A DNA stretch of 64,000 nucleotides from Ariolimax columbianus (Eukaryota > Mollusca > Gastropoda > Stylommatophora > Arionidae): NCBI GenBank assembly GCA_036924085.1, contig JAVGWX010000019.1, forward strand, positions 18,734,631 to 18,798,630. Direction: 5' to 3'. Each line of letters begins with the position of its first letter. Position 1 is the first letter of the stretch. Made by a program: the position numbers and the translations under genes. Under the pieces are notes generated by a model. The model was not told the origin of the DNA, searched no databases, and was given only the letters and a program-made list of their open reading frames with translations. Shown here one piece after another: positions 31,200 through 42,756 of the stretch.

Positions 31200-31930
31200 A
31201 ACTGTTACCTTACCTAAACCCTGCCATGGTTAGAACAGTAGAAGATTCACAAATGTCTCTGATAATTTGAATCCGTCTCTACATCTGCTCTCCAATCATA
31301 CCATAACTATACCTTATGTACATAAATATACACACAATCAAACGTAAATAGACGAAGCTCAATTTCAAAAGCGGTAAGTATATTTTGACCATTTGCAGTA
31401 TGCAATCTCGAGTGACACGCACAGCGAACTACGCAAAAACAAGATATATTTAAAATAAAGTGCAGTTTAACAAGAATGATATATCCAGAACCTTCCACGT
31501 TGTAACAGTCCAGGCTGTGTTATGAGCAGAACCTCCTGCATGTGTTGTCAATATTGTACACGTTTCACATAAATTTAATCCTTATTGACTGTTCATATCT
31601 TTATCTAAATAAGAAACACGTGATCAACTGCGTTCTTGTTCAAAGGTTTCCAAACCGATGTGTATGTCTGGCGTTGCGACAGACTACCATCGTGTTGTTG
31701 TAGAGCACTGATAAGTTCTTTTAATTACGAAATATAGTTATTGACATTTTTTTTAAATGGCTTCCGTCTACGACAAATTAAATACGGATTCTACTATGTG
31801 AAATGAAATGCTCGAGGAAAGCCATTTTTATAAACATGAATTTAAGAGCTCAATGTTATCTGTCATGAAAAAAAACGACATGTCTGCACTTCAGACACAC
31901 CTATGGGTGCTCAGTGTATTTCAATATATG
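31200..31930. other. No recognisable gene
   Basis: AT-rich, with short open frames only and no repeat match noted. Confidence 0.4.
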
Positions 31931-31939
31931 ACTGCCAAG

Positions 31940-32400
31940 TCGGGGCTGCTGTATAAAGCGAAAGGGCAAATGCTCCCATGAGAGGGGAACGGAGGAAGCG
32001 CTTTAAAGACACGCTTAAAATGTATGTAAAAGGTCTTCAGTATAAACCTAGAAACGCGGGATTATCCTGCGCAAGACCTTACAACCTGGCGCACAGTTCT
32101 CCGCAGAGGAGCGGCATCATGCGAGGCTTTTAAAAAGGCTGCAGCAGAATAACGGAGACAGAATAGATAGGCCCGGGAACTATCCTCATCTCGTGAAACG
32201 AACATTCCATGGCCTTACTGCCTGCGAGTATGCAGATCCCATATGGGACTCGTCAGCCATCTTCGCACCCATTCACAACCACGACTATCAGAATGCTCAA
32301 CTGAAAGGACTGGTTGAACGAAGAGAGAAAAGGTCTTCACCACTTGCGATGGACGAACAATATGACGTGATAAAGCGGAGACATGAATAACCACCAAGGT
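31940..32400 (+). mobile_element. APE-type LINE C-terminal remnant (family with C2H2 tail)
   Basis: Frameshifted remnants of the 'RFKDTLK..LK..N..TWE.LA.DR..WR' tail (around 32000-32120), followed by HLVKRTFHGLTACEYADPIW and FAPIHNHDYQNAQ. Comparable in position to the C-terminus of 33195-33990. Confidence 0.55.
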
Positions 32401-32820
32401 CAAACAACAAAGACTCCAGTCATTCGTTAACAGATGCCAACGAAGGATAATGGGCATAAAGTGGCAGGACATGGTGAGGAATGAAGGCCTATGGGAAAGG
32501 AGCCAACAACAGCCACTGGAACAACAAATTAAGCGAAGAAAATGGAGCTGGATAGGTCATACGTTACGGAAGGCACCATCCAACATAGCCAGAAAGGTTC
32601 TTGCACGTAATCAATGGAAGAGAGGAGGGGGAGGGGGGAAGGTAAAACCCAAAAATACATGGAGAAGAAAATGTGAGAATAAACTAAGATTAAATTATTA
32701 CATCTGAAGAGAGGCAAAAAGATCAGCCCAGGACCGTGCATGCCGGCCGGATGTTGTCAATGGCCTATGCACTGGGTGGAGAGACGGGCTTCGATTGGTT
32801 GATTAATATGTTTATGTGTT
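32400..32820 (+). mobile_element. APE-type LINE C-terminus
   Basis: Plus-strand blocks RCQRRIMGIKWQDMVRNEGL-like, then QQIKRRKWSWIGHTLRKAP, then NPKNTWRRKCENKL-like and a final CMPDVVNGLCTGWRDGL-like sequence. This is the standard tail of the 'W-I-GH-LRK' type LINEs. Confidence 0.8.
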
Positions 32821-33194
32821 CCTTTTTGTATAACTCATATCTGATGTTAAATTCTGTAGTCTGTGGATTGATGATTTATTGATTGCAGTGCCCTCGTCTA
32901 ACAGGAAGTCATTGATTGGTGGCAGTGTACCCCTCTCATATCCGATTTTCCTAATTGCATGTGCTTTGGGGGTAAGAGTGTTTGTTTTTACACTGCCTTG
33001 AGTCTCAGCATGATGAGAACTGCGAATTTACACAGCCCATTAAGGATATCGTAGTCACTTCTTAATTCCCTCTAAATAAAACAAAAACATATTTTTAGCA
33101 CCGGATTTGACGTCTCAAATAGTCCACTTTTTAACTATTGGGGGTGTCAGACCTGCCTGCCTGTCTATCTGTATGCATGTACGTCACTGTATAA

Positions 33195-33990
33195 GAACAT
33201 CGTCTAAAAGCAGTTGGTAGCTTTTCCTACCTTGGTAGTACCCTCACCAGAGAAGGAAATATTGACTCTGAAGTCCACAGCAGGATTTCCAAGACGAGTG
33301 CTACTTTGGGAATACTGAAAGAAAACGTTTGGCACCGGCAGGGAATCAGTGTTGCCCCCAAGATAAGTGTGTATCGTGCTGTTGTGTTAACCACCTTTCT
33401 GTGCGCATGCGAAACATGGACAGTCAATAGCAGGGATGCCAGGAAGCGTAATCATTTCTATGTAAACTGTTTCCACAGACTGCTCAGCATCGGGTGGAAG
33501 GACAGAGCGCCCAACTCTGCTGTCCTCGGCAGGGCTAGACTCTCTGGCATATATACGCTGCTGCAGAAAACCCAAATCAGATGGACAGGGCATGTTGTTC
33601 ACATCTCAGATGAGCGCCTCCCTAAACAACGGTTGTACGGTGAGTTCAGGACAGCACTCGCAGTGGAGACAAAAGAAACGATACAAAGACACTCTAAAAG
33701 TTTCTTTGAATAGTTTCTCCATTGATGTTGCTGTCTGGAAGCTGCTTGCTCCGATCTGATCAGCCTGTCCCACTGCCGTCACACATGGTGCTTGCACCAC
33801 TGAGCAGAGGACCATCACGGAGGCGTGGGGAAAGCGAGCTGCACGAAAGGAAAGAATGCAAGACTGTCCAAATACAAATACTGTTCATGTGTGCCCTACG
33901 TGCGGTAGAGTTTGTCACTCTCAGATCGGACTGTACAGTCATATGCAGTCACATCTGAATAAACATGTCTGACGCTGTCGGCATCTTCGC
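33195..33990 (+). mobile_element. APE-type LINE C-terminus ending in a C2H2 zinc finger
   Basis: Reads FSYLGSTLTREGNIDSEVHS, then GILKENVWHRQGIS, VYRAVVLTTFLCACETWTVN, LLSIGWKDRAPNSAVLGRA, IRWTGHVVHISDERLPKQRL. After a frameshift the end is VCPTCGRVCHSQIGLYSHM, then QSH and a stop at 33971. The spacing C-x2-C-x12-H-x3-H matches a C2H2 finger. The ORF is broken by at least one frameshift near 33710, so this is not a functional element. Confidence 0.85.
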
Positions 33991-34021
33991 TTGCGATGGG
34001 CAACTAACTAACTAACTAATG

Positions 34022-35315
34022 TACGAGGGGCGCTCCGAAAGTAATGCCTCCTATTTTATTTCACGAAAACCATGACAGATTTTTAAAAAAAGCACAATAA
34101 CACTATGTGATAGAGCGATGTATTTTCCTAAAAAAAACTTATTTTTCAACATAGTCACCACCCTTTGGGTTTACATTTTCTCCAACCATGAACAAGGGCA
34201 TTCATGCTGCGTTCGTAAAAATCTGCACCAGCGGAGGTGATCCACTGTTTTACAGCTGTAATTATGGCGTCGCTGCTTGGAAAATATTGCCCAGGCAGTA
34301 CATATTTCATTGGTAGGAACAGATGAACGTGAGAAAGCGCTCAGTTCGAACTTTCGATGGATGTGCTAGGACAGTCCAACCTTTACAGTGTGCTCAATAG
34401 TCTTTAAACTGGTAAGGGACCTCTCGTTATCGTGTTGCAAAAGACAGGTTGTCGTCTTCTCTGGTCAGACCCTGTAAATTCAAGCCTTCAGCTTAGCCAG
34501 CGTCGCAATGTAATGACCAGATTTGATGGATTTGTCCAGATTCCAGAAAATTAAGAAGAATTACCCTTCTCCTATCCCCCAAAAGACAATGCACATCACT
34601 TGAACTTTTTTCTCAATGGGATATTCACATTTTGCAATACCATGGACTGCGATTTTGAAACAAGATCGTTGTGATGAAAACACGTCTCATCACCAGTGAT
34701 GATACGAATCCATGAAACTGTCACCTTTATCCTCGTAATGGTTCAGAGGTCATGAAAAACTAGCATGCGATGCTCTTTCTGTTCTTGTGAAAGCATTCGT
34801 GGGACCCACCTGCCGCAAACTTTGTAATATTCCAACGTTGCCACCGCCGTTCCCAAAGCATTGAAGCTATGTCCGGCCCCGTAGACAGTTCCCTGGTCGT
34901 AATCCTCAGATTTGCACGGATGAGCTGATCGAGACGTTCTTCATTGCGTAGTGTGACAGCTGTGGATGGTCTTCAGGAACCTGGCTTGTCATTCATGTCG
35001 CTTTCGCCACTGCTGAAATGCGCAACCCACCGCCTTGCTGTGCGGTGCAAACATTTACTATTTGATCTCCCCAAAAATTCAGCAAGCGTCGATAAATGTC
35101 AATTGGAGCAACTTTTATCCCATGGAAGAATTCAATATCGCAATGTCCTGACATACGCCATTTTGTCAGACTGCTCCTCCACTGCCATCTATTGGACGGA
35201 AACAACATTTTACGGATATATGCTGGAAGGTTCGAACTTTACTGTCAAATCCACTTCTGATGTCGTGGGACATCATAATACAATAGGAGGCATTACTTTC
35301 GGAGCCCCCCTCGTA
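34022..35315 (-). mobile_element. mariner element with both ends, defective transposase
   Basis: TA flanks 34024-35313 (1290 bases, the usual mariner length). Ends: cgaggggcgctccgaaagta and, inverted on the right, cgaggggggctccgaaagta. The minus-strand transposase reads MAYVRTLRYWILPWDKSCSN at its start, later LREERLDQLIRANLRITTR-like and ITGDETC-like segments, but has many stops and frameshifts. The element cannot make transposase. Confidence 0.92.
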
Positions 35316-35389
35316 GTTAAGTTACACTGCTGTTGGAGAATGACATTGTTAGATACTTCAGTATACTATGCCATAGCTTGTATGAGGTA

Positions 35390-35510
35390 GGGTGGCGGTT
35401 CCTTTCCTCGCTGTCTTTTACTTCCCTAGTCATATGCGAGATATCCATTTACAGCTAGGTCCGCTGGAGCGTGACGGTGGTGGGAGTTTAACCCTGTAAC
35501 TGTGTCATGG
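35390..35510 (+). repeat. SINE-like family E, partial
   Basis: Shares the catatgcgagatatccattt and acagctaggtccgctggagc blocks with 15650-15680 and 36890-36940. Confidence 0.6.
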
Positions 35511-35699
35511 AAAGCGAGTGCTGCACAACAACGCTAATCAGACTTGTTTTTAGGAATATTTTTTTTTAAATGATTCACCATCCCAACGCACCAGGTACAA
35601 ATTCTGCGCTGTCTAGTTTGGCAGATAGGGGATTTTTTCTTGGTACGATTTCTTCTCCAAATGCAGAAAGTAATGAAAAACTATCGTCCTTTACACCTG

Positions 35700-36058
35700 C
35701 CGAGAAGGGACGATGAGGCTAACGTCTGGTCATGCAAAACACACTGATCAGAAAATGTTAGCCAGGGTCAGGAGAAATATACTGGCCAAGACCCTCACCT
35801 GACCTCCTCGTTAGTCGTCATGGAAACGGGCTGTTGTCGATGACAACAGTTTGGCTAACGTTCTGAGGTTCGACGTGATCTCCTTAGTAGTGAGCGACGT
35901 GCAAATGAAGCCAAGCATAGCACAACCGCCTGGAGGACCCCGGTCCACCTTCATCAGCACGCTCGAGATGTGAGGAAAGCTACTGTAACCCGTCACTTAA
36001 CGCCCTTTTCAGGACGCACACAAGAGTAACCTATTCATTGTGGGCATTCGAAACAACA
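35700..36058 (-). repeat. SINE-like family D
   Basis: Inverted, nearly full-length copy, from the gctaacgtctggtcatgcaa block to cattgtgggcattcgaaaca. Confidence 0.88.
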
Positions 36059-36059
36059 A

Positions 36060-36550
36060 CTTGCCGAAAAAATTATAACAGCCAAATAGGATGCCAGTTG
36101 TGAGAATTACGTTCTGCAAAAATCATGCTACTTACATTTCTCTTTAAATTTAATTTAAAAGCTCTTTTTTTTCTTGGCGCCATTTTTGGACCGACACAGG
36201 TTCGTCACTTTGGGAAGCATTGCTGTAACTTATGTGCGTATCGAAGGAAACACAACGCTGCAATATTTCTTTGTTTTCCTTGACATAACCCATGTTCTGT
36301 ACGCTTTTTCTAAAAACTATTTTTTAAGGTTTGTTTGTTGACTTGTCGATAACATTCCATCTGTTTCAACCAAAATCGAAGAGATTAAGACATGTGTTGA
36401 GCGAGGTTTGTCAAAATTGTGATTTGGAAGAAACGAAAGAATCGAATGTTGCTGGCGGGGGATAGAGACGCGCATGAGTTGCCACTATGCAGTGAGGTAA
36501 ATACAATCCCATTGTCGATACTGCTGTCAATGTTGAAGTGTTAGATACTT
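36060..36550. other. No recognisable gene
   Basis: AT-rich unique-looking sequence, no coding pattern noted. Confidence 0.4.
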
Positions 36551-36767
36551 TACTAAACTGGGATAACAGCACAATTCGATGCAATGTACTTCTTAGTGTG
36601 GTACGAGAGTTTAGTCCTGGAAAACCCTTCTGATAAAACCAAACAAGACCGTTCGATGGTTCTATCTAAGTGGTGAGAGAAGACACGCAGTAATACACAA
36701 CTTTTATAAAGAAGCGTCGCCAGTTCCCTTCCTCTGTGCCTTTCATTCCTTAACAGTAAAACAGTAG

Positions 36768-36965
36768 GTAAAAAATAGGTAAAGTTGGCCTCATAGAGGA
36801 CTACCATCGGGGATAGTGTTAGAGACTTAACTACCTTAGTTCTCCGCATTACCTGAGGTGGAGTGGCCAGTTGCTTCCCTTGCTGACACTCATTTCCTAA
36901 CAGTATGTCAGGTATCCATTTATAACCGGATCGACTGGGACGTGTCGGTATCTGTGACCGATAAT
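36768..36965 (+). repeat. SINE-like family E
   Basis: gtaaaaaataggtaaagttg ... taaccggatcgactgggacg; same layout as 15515-15730. Confidence 0.7.
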
Positions 36966-37114
36966 GATTCCTTGATGTGAGTAACGAGTAGTCCACCACA
37001 CAAACGGGCGCAATAACAGTCGGAAAACCATCCTTTTATGGTTAGGGTCAATGAACTGTGTACTAAGGGAAGTTGCTAAAACAAGCAGAATTTCTTACGT
37101 TATTATTATCTATT

Positions 37115-37215
37115 AGCAGTACTCGTGCAGAAGATCTTATTCGTAAATCTAACTGTACAATATGAAAGAAACAGCAGCAGTTTAACAATTAAATTATCCA
37201 TGTACCGCATCTCTC
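37115..37215 (+). repeat. Old interspersed repeat shared with 13845-13960
   Basis: gcagtactcgtgcagaagat and aaacagcagcagtttaacaa align with the other copy. Confidence 0.5.
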
Positions 37216-37409
37216 TCCTGCAACACACCCCCGACAATAAGCGTAATCTTGGCCTGCTATTGCGATAGTACATACTGAATACCAAGCTCATTTCGTCGCT
37301 TGACGTCTTCATTATCCAATATATAGGAACAAGAACAGAAAAGGTGAGCGAAGGTATGTCTGTCTCACCCATGTTTGCACCCCGAAGTTACCAGTCAGTA
37401 CTCCTCGGT

Positions 37410-37757
37410 GTAGGATCAAGATGCTAAGCAGTGCATGAGCTGTAGCTGTCAGCGACCCAAAGCTGACTGTTGGCGTCAGGGCCAGCGACTTAGCTGCCAA
37501 AACTCTTTACCACCTCCACGTAGTAATCCTGGATAACAGGCTACACCAGGGCAAACTGGATAAAGAGAAGGGATCGAAGAGGGTAGGCTAACTCGGTACC
37601 AACAAATGTAAATATCGCAGTCAAGCTGTAAACTACGACACAACGCATCCCGTTCTCCGGACAAAATTCTGCTACTTGTAAAACCCTTTTTAGAGTTTGG
37701 TAGCAGGAGTTTGAGAACGAAAGCAGAAGAAGAAGAAGGAGAAGAAGAAGAAAAAGA
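37410..37757 (+). repeat. SINE family A
   Basis: ggatcaagatgctaagcagt ... aggagtttgagaacgaaagc plus (GAA)n; an internal deletion removes part of the ttgctgaagtcggatgtgtt block. Confidence 0.88.
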
Positions 37758-37857
37758 AGCTCTTTCGTGTACCACTTTTCTAACTGATTCTTCCTACATA
37801 CCATGTATGGGGGTTATATACTTAACAAGTATTCCTTGAGTTTTGAAACTCTTTAAT

Positions 37858-37892
37858 CTTTTAAACCAGTATAAAGACGTTAAGTTAAGCTA
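37858..37892 (+). repeat. CR1-type 3' tail remnant
   Basis: ttttaaaccagtataaagac, then gttaagttaagc. Only the tail of a CR1 or SINE C copy is left. Confidence 0.6.
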
Positions 37893-37929
37893 GTGCCTCA
37901 ACAGTTGCCAGAGTGCGCAACCCACACTG

Positions 37930-38240
37930 TGAAACGTATTTCCGTAGTCTATACAATTGCCGTATATGAATGATTTCCATTCGTCTGTTCTACTACGATG
38001 CCCAGAGTTGCTATATGACCTGGGCGCGATCTTCCCGGCGGAATCCTGTCTGTCTCTCTCTGAGCTTTTTGTCTACTCCCTATTTTAATCTGTCCAAGTT
38101 GATTATGTTTTAAAATCCTGCCTGTTACCGACAGCATTGTAATTCCTCTATAACTGCTGCAATCTATCAGGTCTCCCTTCTTGGACGAAGTAATAAGATG
38201 TCATTTCCATTGTGTAAGCAATCTCTCTATTTTCTATATA
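37930..38240 (-). mobile_element. LINE reverse-transcriptase fragment (fingers region)
   Basis: The minus strand has CSSYRGITMLSVTGRILKH-like sequence (the YRGI.LLSV..K box) followed by a frameshifted QTGFRRE...-like region. Another LINE relic. Confidence 0.65.
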
Positions 38241-38364
38241 TTATTGAATATTCCTTGTAACTTATATGTGGTCTACCTATATCTGCCTTTATTGCCTCTA
38301 CTGCTGTATCGTCTGGGTATGTTCTTCCTTTCATGAGTTTCAGTATGAACTATTGATCTCTGTC

Positions 38365-38540
38365 TTACTTAACTTAACGTCTATATACTGGTTTAGAAGA
38401 CCCTGCAGAGTCTGTATACAACCAGTTACATTTACATCCCCTTGCTCTAAAAGCTATGCGCATCCAGTTTATTCTTAAATGCATTAACTGTCCCTGCCTC
38501 CACTACCTCCCCTGGCAATGCATTCCAAGCAGACACCACT
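38365..38540 (-). mobile_element. CR1-like LINE, 3' end
   Basis: The plus strand reads cttaacttaacgtctatata, then the inverted gcgcatccagtttattctta block. Truncated where the next copy begins. Confidence 0.88.
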
Positions 38541-38542
38541 TG

Positions 38543-38990
38543 ATGTGTTAGCTTAACTTCTTTATACTGGTTTAGAAGGCTCTACAGAGTCTGTATACAA
38601 CCACTTTATTCCATTCACCGATACTGAAAATACTGTGAGCATCCAATCTAATCTATTTATTAATACATTAACTGACCTTGCCTCCACAATATCCTGAATT
38701 TAACACTCTCTGACTAAAAAAATATTTCCTAATATCTAATCTGGATCTGTCTTTTTTGTAGCTGTGTCCCCTTGTTCTTGTAGCCGGTTGTACTTTGAAA
38801 AAACTCGGTATAATCTGATTTATCCGTTCCATTTATTAATTTATAAACTTGTAGTCACCTCGAATTCTTCTCTGTTCAAGACACTGAAGACCAGTTTTTT
38901 TTAGTATTGCTTGATAACTATAATTCTGAAACCTCACGATAATTTGTGTAGCTCTTCTTTGTATCCTTTCTAGTATGTTTATATCCAATC
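38543..38990 (-). mobile_element. CR1-like LINE, longer 3' end directly abutting the previous copy
   Basis: Starts with the tail again (agcttaacttctttatactg) and runs to cctttctagtatgtttatat, the inverted form of the NILERIQRR region. Confidence 0.85.
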
Positions 38991-38991
38991 T

Positions 38992-39510
38992 ATGAAATAC
39001 TCGCACCTGAATAGTCTAAATCCTGGGTCTGTTTTGCAAGTAGAATGTATGGATTTCTTGCGATGGAGGTCTGTTTATGCTTTCTTTGAAATATTTAACC
39101 ATCATTTCTGTTGTTCCTCCGACAGTCAACATTTTATCAATGTTTCAATATATTCAATTTTATTTTTATGTATACAATGACCTCTTTGTTTATAGTAGCA
39201 TAGTTTTTCTGTGCTTCTACATTGCTGGCTAGAGTTCGGCAGTTGTTGAGTACAACTTTCTAATTCTTCTCCTACGTTTATTCTATTTTATGTAATGTCT
39301 CTGTTGTAATCCATTCCTTGTGTTAAGTTGTTTTTAATCCTATAATTTCTTCAGGTCATAATCTACATCTCTTTAGCCTGCTTCCACCGACGATTAATCA
39401 CTTAAGTCCATCTTCTCGCCCGCATATAACTTGTAGCACACGTTATCTATTGTTCAGTTTTATGATATGCTAGTTTTACTGTTTCGCAAGGTATGTACAT
39501 CTTCTCCACC
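38992..39510. other. No recognisable gene
   Basis: AT-rich, probably part of the preceding old LINE region, but no motif can be named. Confidence 0.35.
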
Positions 39511-39515
39511 GGATT

Positions 39516-40131
39516 GAACAATAAATACAGCGCTAAAAAGCCAGAAAAACACTGAGCTTAATGACTTAAGAGCAGCACTCTGCAAACTGTGCCAGCAGTC
39601 CGCACCAAAAAGGGTAGTGGTACAGTGGGTCCCATCACACTGCAACATCCAAGGCAACGAGGAGGCAGACAGACTGGCAAAAGAAGGTGCAAGACTACCA
39701 CAAACAGATACCAGTATGACGCACGAAGAGTCAAAATGGCTTATCAAAGCCAGATACATGACCAAATGGGAAACCGAACATACTGGTTACACCAAAAACG
39801 ATGCCTATTACCAGTTGAACCGAAGAGAGCAGGTCGTTGTCTTCAGACTTCGCACTGGCCACAATAGACTGAGGTACCACCTATTCAACAAATTGAAGAT
39901 TGGTGGTACCGACGAATGCCCGTGCGGTACCGGTAAAATGACCGCTGAACATCTGCTGCAGAACTGCCCGACATACGAGGATCAGAGAGAGCAGATGTGG
40001 CCATCACCAGTGGAACTGCAAGACAAGCTCTATGGCAGTGGCGACAGCCTCAGGATGACCGCCGCTTTTTTCTAAAAAATAATGGTTACTGTCTGACTGC
40101 GTACGAAGAAGAAGAAGAAAGAACAATAAAT
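39516..40131 (+). mobile_element. 5'-truncated I-type LINE with 11-bp target-site duplication
   Basis: The frame from 39617 reads VQWVPSHCNIQGNEEADRLA (the RNase H His box and end), then MTKWETEHTGYTKNDAYYQ and RLRTGHNRLRYHLFNKLKIG, DECPCGTGKMTAEHLLQNCP, and ends in a GAA tail. gaacaataaat is duplicated at 39516-39526 and 40121-40131. The domain frame is open for 152 codons, so it is a young insertion. Confidence 0.93.
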
Positions 40132-40210
40132 CAGGAATTCAGCACAAAAGTGGGTACCCCAGAATGCACAACGTTAGAGTACATTTGCTGCAATTTCCCT
40201 TGCCTATTTT

Positions 40211-40236
40211 GGGGGGGGGGGGGGGGGGGGGGGGGG
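40211..40236 (+). repeat. Homopolymer of 26 G
   Basis: An uninterrupted run of 26 guanines in an AT-rich setting. Confidence 0.98.
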
Positions 40237-40521
40237 TAAATTATTTACAAACTCAGGAAAGGAAAATGACTCCTGAAAATAGTTCCATCGACCTGGGAAT
40301 TCCAGACAGAAATGTCTGTGAAAATTTCACACTACTAGACCTTACTGTTTGCAGTTTTTTGCAAAATGAACAAACATACACAGGTATTTTGTGTTTTATG
40401 TATTAGATTCTGTCTCCCTAGCCTGGTCTTGTAATTGGTAAAGGTTTCAACTTGTTCTTCATGTTTCTCTTAACTGGTGGCTATTCTAATTCCACAAGTC
40501 AAGCATCTTCTGGTCTCAAAG

Positions 40522-41144
40522 TATGAGGCGTGTTCAAATAAAACCGGACAAAACTGCAATAAGTGGACATTCGTACGATGCACATCATGACGTCACTTCT
40601 GGTGTAAACAGCACATACCAACCGTCAAGTTTGCAAAATTTCATTATCCTCCTACTGATAATTACCTCAGTAGATCGTTAAAAACATGGCGGGTGTGGAA
40701 CGGAATCCGTCCAGAGTTGATCAGCAAGCCGTGATTCCGTTTCTAACAGCTAAAAGATGTCAACCAGTTGACATTCATCGCAGAATGCAGGCAGTGTATG
40801 GTGACAAAAGTGTGTTGAAGACAACAACGAAGAACTGGGCAATGATGTTTAAAGATGGACGCGAGTTAACGCAACAATATGGCCTCGGAAGATCTTTTGT
40901 TAACTGACATCCTTCTTTAAACATTGTTGGCCAGTTCTTCACTGTTGTCTTAAGACACATTTTTGTCACCATACACTCCCTGCATTCTGCGTTGAATGTC
41001 AACTGATCAACATCCTTCAGCTGTTAGAAACCGAAAAACTTGATGTTTGGTATCTGCTGTTTACATCAGAAGTAACGTCATCATGCGGATCGTACATGCA
41101 TTCACTTGGTGGTTAGGTCCGGTTTCATTTGAACACACCTCGTA
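40522..41144. mobile_element. Foldback mariner derivative with two inverted transposase N-termini
   Basis: TA-flanked element 40524-41142. Terminal repeats: tgaggcgtgttcaaataaaa on the left and, inverted on the right, cgaggtgtgttcaaatgaaa. The left arm encodes MAGVERNPSRVDQQAVIPFL, then DIHRRMQAVYGDKSVLKTT on the plus strand. The right arm encodes ECREYMVTK-like and KTTVKNWPTMFKEG on the minus strand. Both arms are the N-terminal HTH region of the same transposase facing each other around 40905-40915; the catalytic domain is gone. Non-autonomous. Confidence 0.88.
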
Positions 41145-41429
41145 TATTGAGAAGCAGGGTCAATGGTTTGAATGTCGACCATCTGACCACAATTTCAAAA
41201 CCTTGTTAAACCATAAGGTTTTTTTCCTATCTGAGGTAAAAACAACAATATTGCATGCACAGTGTGTAACAACTAAACCTCAGCCCTATAAGTTTTCCCA
41301 GCAAAAGACCTCGGCAATGGAAATAAATGCCATAATAATTTATATTTTCATTTTACTCGCGTTATCAACTCATGTAATTTACATAGCTCAGTAGGCGGTT
41401 TTCATTTGTGCTGTTATGGTTTCATTTCA

Positions 41430-41990
41430 GCTCGGGTGCCATCTCCACATCGAAGATCGGCTGCAATGGATTTCCAGTGTACTCCAACTCTTGCCATAAT
41501 TCTGCAATCTGAGAGGTTTTTTTCCAGTCCATCTCCTGATGTTATCCACCCACTTAAAACGTTGTCTGCCTCTTGAACGACTGCCTTCCACCCTACCCTC
41601 CAGTATGGTGAATAAGGAGGTATGTCTTGTTATATGACTAAAATAACGTAACTGTCTAATCCTGATTTCGGTCATTAATTCTCTTTTCACCCCCAACTTT
41701 TCCAATACGTCCAAATTTGTTTTCTTCTCTTTCCAAGAAATGCGACCAAATATTCTATATACTCACATTTCGAAGGCCACAATACTTTTTTCCAACTTAT
41801 TATTCATAGTCCATGTTTCTGCACCATAAAGTAATGAGAAGTATACATAACACCTGACAACTCGCATTTTCAAATTTTGATTTATCTGTTTGGATGTCAA
41901 TATGTGTCGCAAGTTGTCGAATACCATCTTGACCATACCTATTCTCTTTCAGATTTATTTTTCCCAGCTGCCATCTACCATTATTATTTG
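41430..41990 (-). mobile_element. APE-type LINE C-terminus (family H)
   Basis: The minus strand reads DVLEKLGVKRELMTEIRIRQ, then LRYFSHITRHTSLF, EGRVEGSRSRGRQRFKWVDN and ends near SSMWRWHPS. Upstream (41700-41990) is a degraded 'YCSLLYGAETW'-type block. Relatives: 55290 and 63560. Confidence 0.8.
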
Positions 41991-41994
41991 AACT

Positions 41995-42450
41995 AGATTA
42001 TTTATAGATTTCTTTTAGTTATTAATAAAAGCCTTATTTTATCAAAATGTAGGTCATCTTTTACTGGTTTCTGTAATCTTGATATTCAATCAGGCATATT
42101 TTGTGCAGGAGAGATAAGTGAAAGGCTAACGTGATTATGATTAACTAAGGACTATTCTTATTTATCTCCCCTCACCCTTCATCACTTTTACATTATTTCA
42201 AACAATTTGTTATATCTGTCTTCTCGTAGGCAATTTGTCAGATATTTTTCTAGATCATTTTATATATATATAAACAAAATATTAGTGTTGTCATCTACCC
42301 CCACCCACACCATCATCATGTTCCAAACTGTGATGACAACCAGCAAGACAACCATGCCACTGGATTCAGTCTGAAGATTCTGTCCTCCATTTAATGACAT
42401 TGACTGACTATTCCAACCTCCTTAAATGCACTAGGGAAAACTAAGCAAAC
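41995..42450. other. No recognisable gene
   Basis: Sequence downstream of the ATP5MG polyadenylation signal; AT-rich, no open frame of note. Confidence 0.45.
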
Positions 42451-42471
42451 CAAAAAAAAAAGTTTAGCAAA

Positions 42472-42477
42472 TTTATT
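42472..42477 (-). promoter_or_regulatory. Polyadenylation signal AATAAA of ATP5MG
   Basis: The minus strand has aaaaataaatttgc 280 bases after the stop codon, followed by a T-rich stretch (ttttttttttgg) about 20 bases further, as expected of a downstream element. The 3' UTR would be about 300 bases. Confidence 0.75.
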
Positions 42478-42756
42478 TTTGATACAACAGAACAGATTTT
42501 AACAATACAAAATTATCAAACATGTCTGGCAGAAGTTAACATAATACATCTGTCAGCCAGCACGTAATAAATATTACATGCAATTCTATTAAGTACATTT
42601 TAAATAAAGAACCTAGATCTATAGAGTTTATCACACTCTTATCTCTCTACATAGTGCTTAATATCACTCCTCTCAGCTGGCCCCCTGTAAGCAACAATCG
42701 GACCAATCACAATGTGACCCCAAAAATTCACACACTTCAGTTTAAATGTCAAAGTT

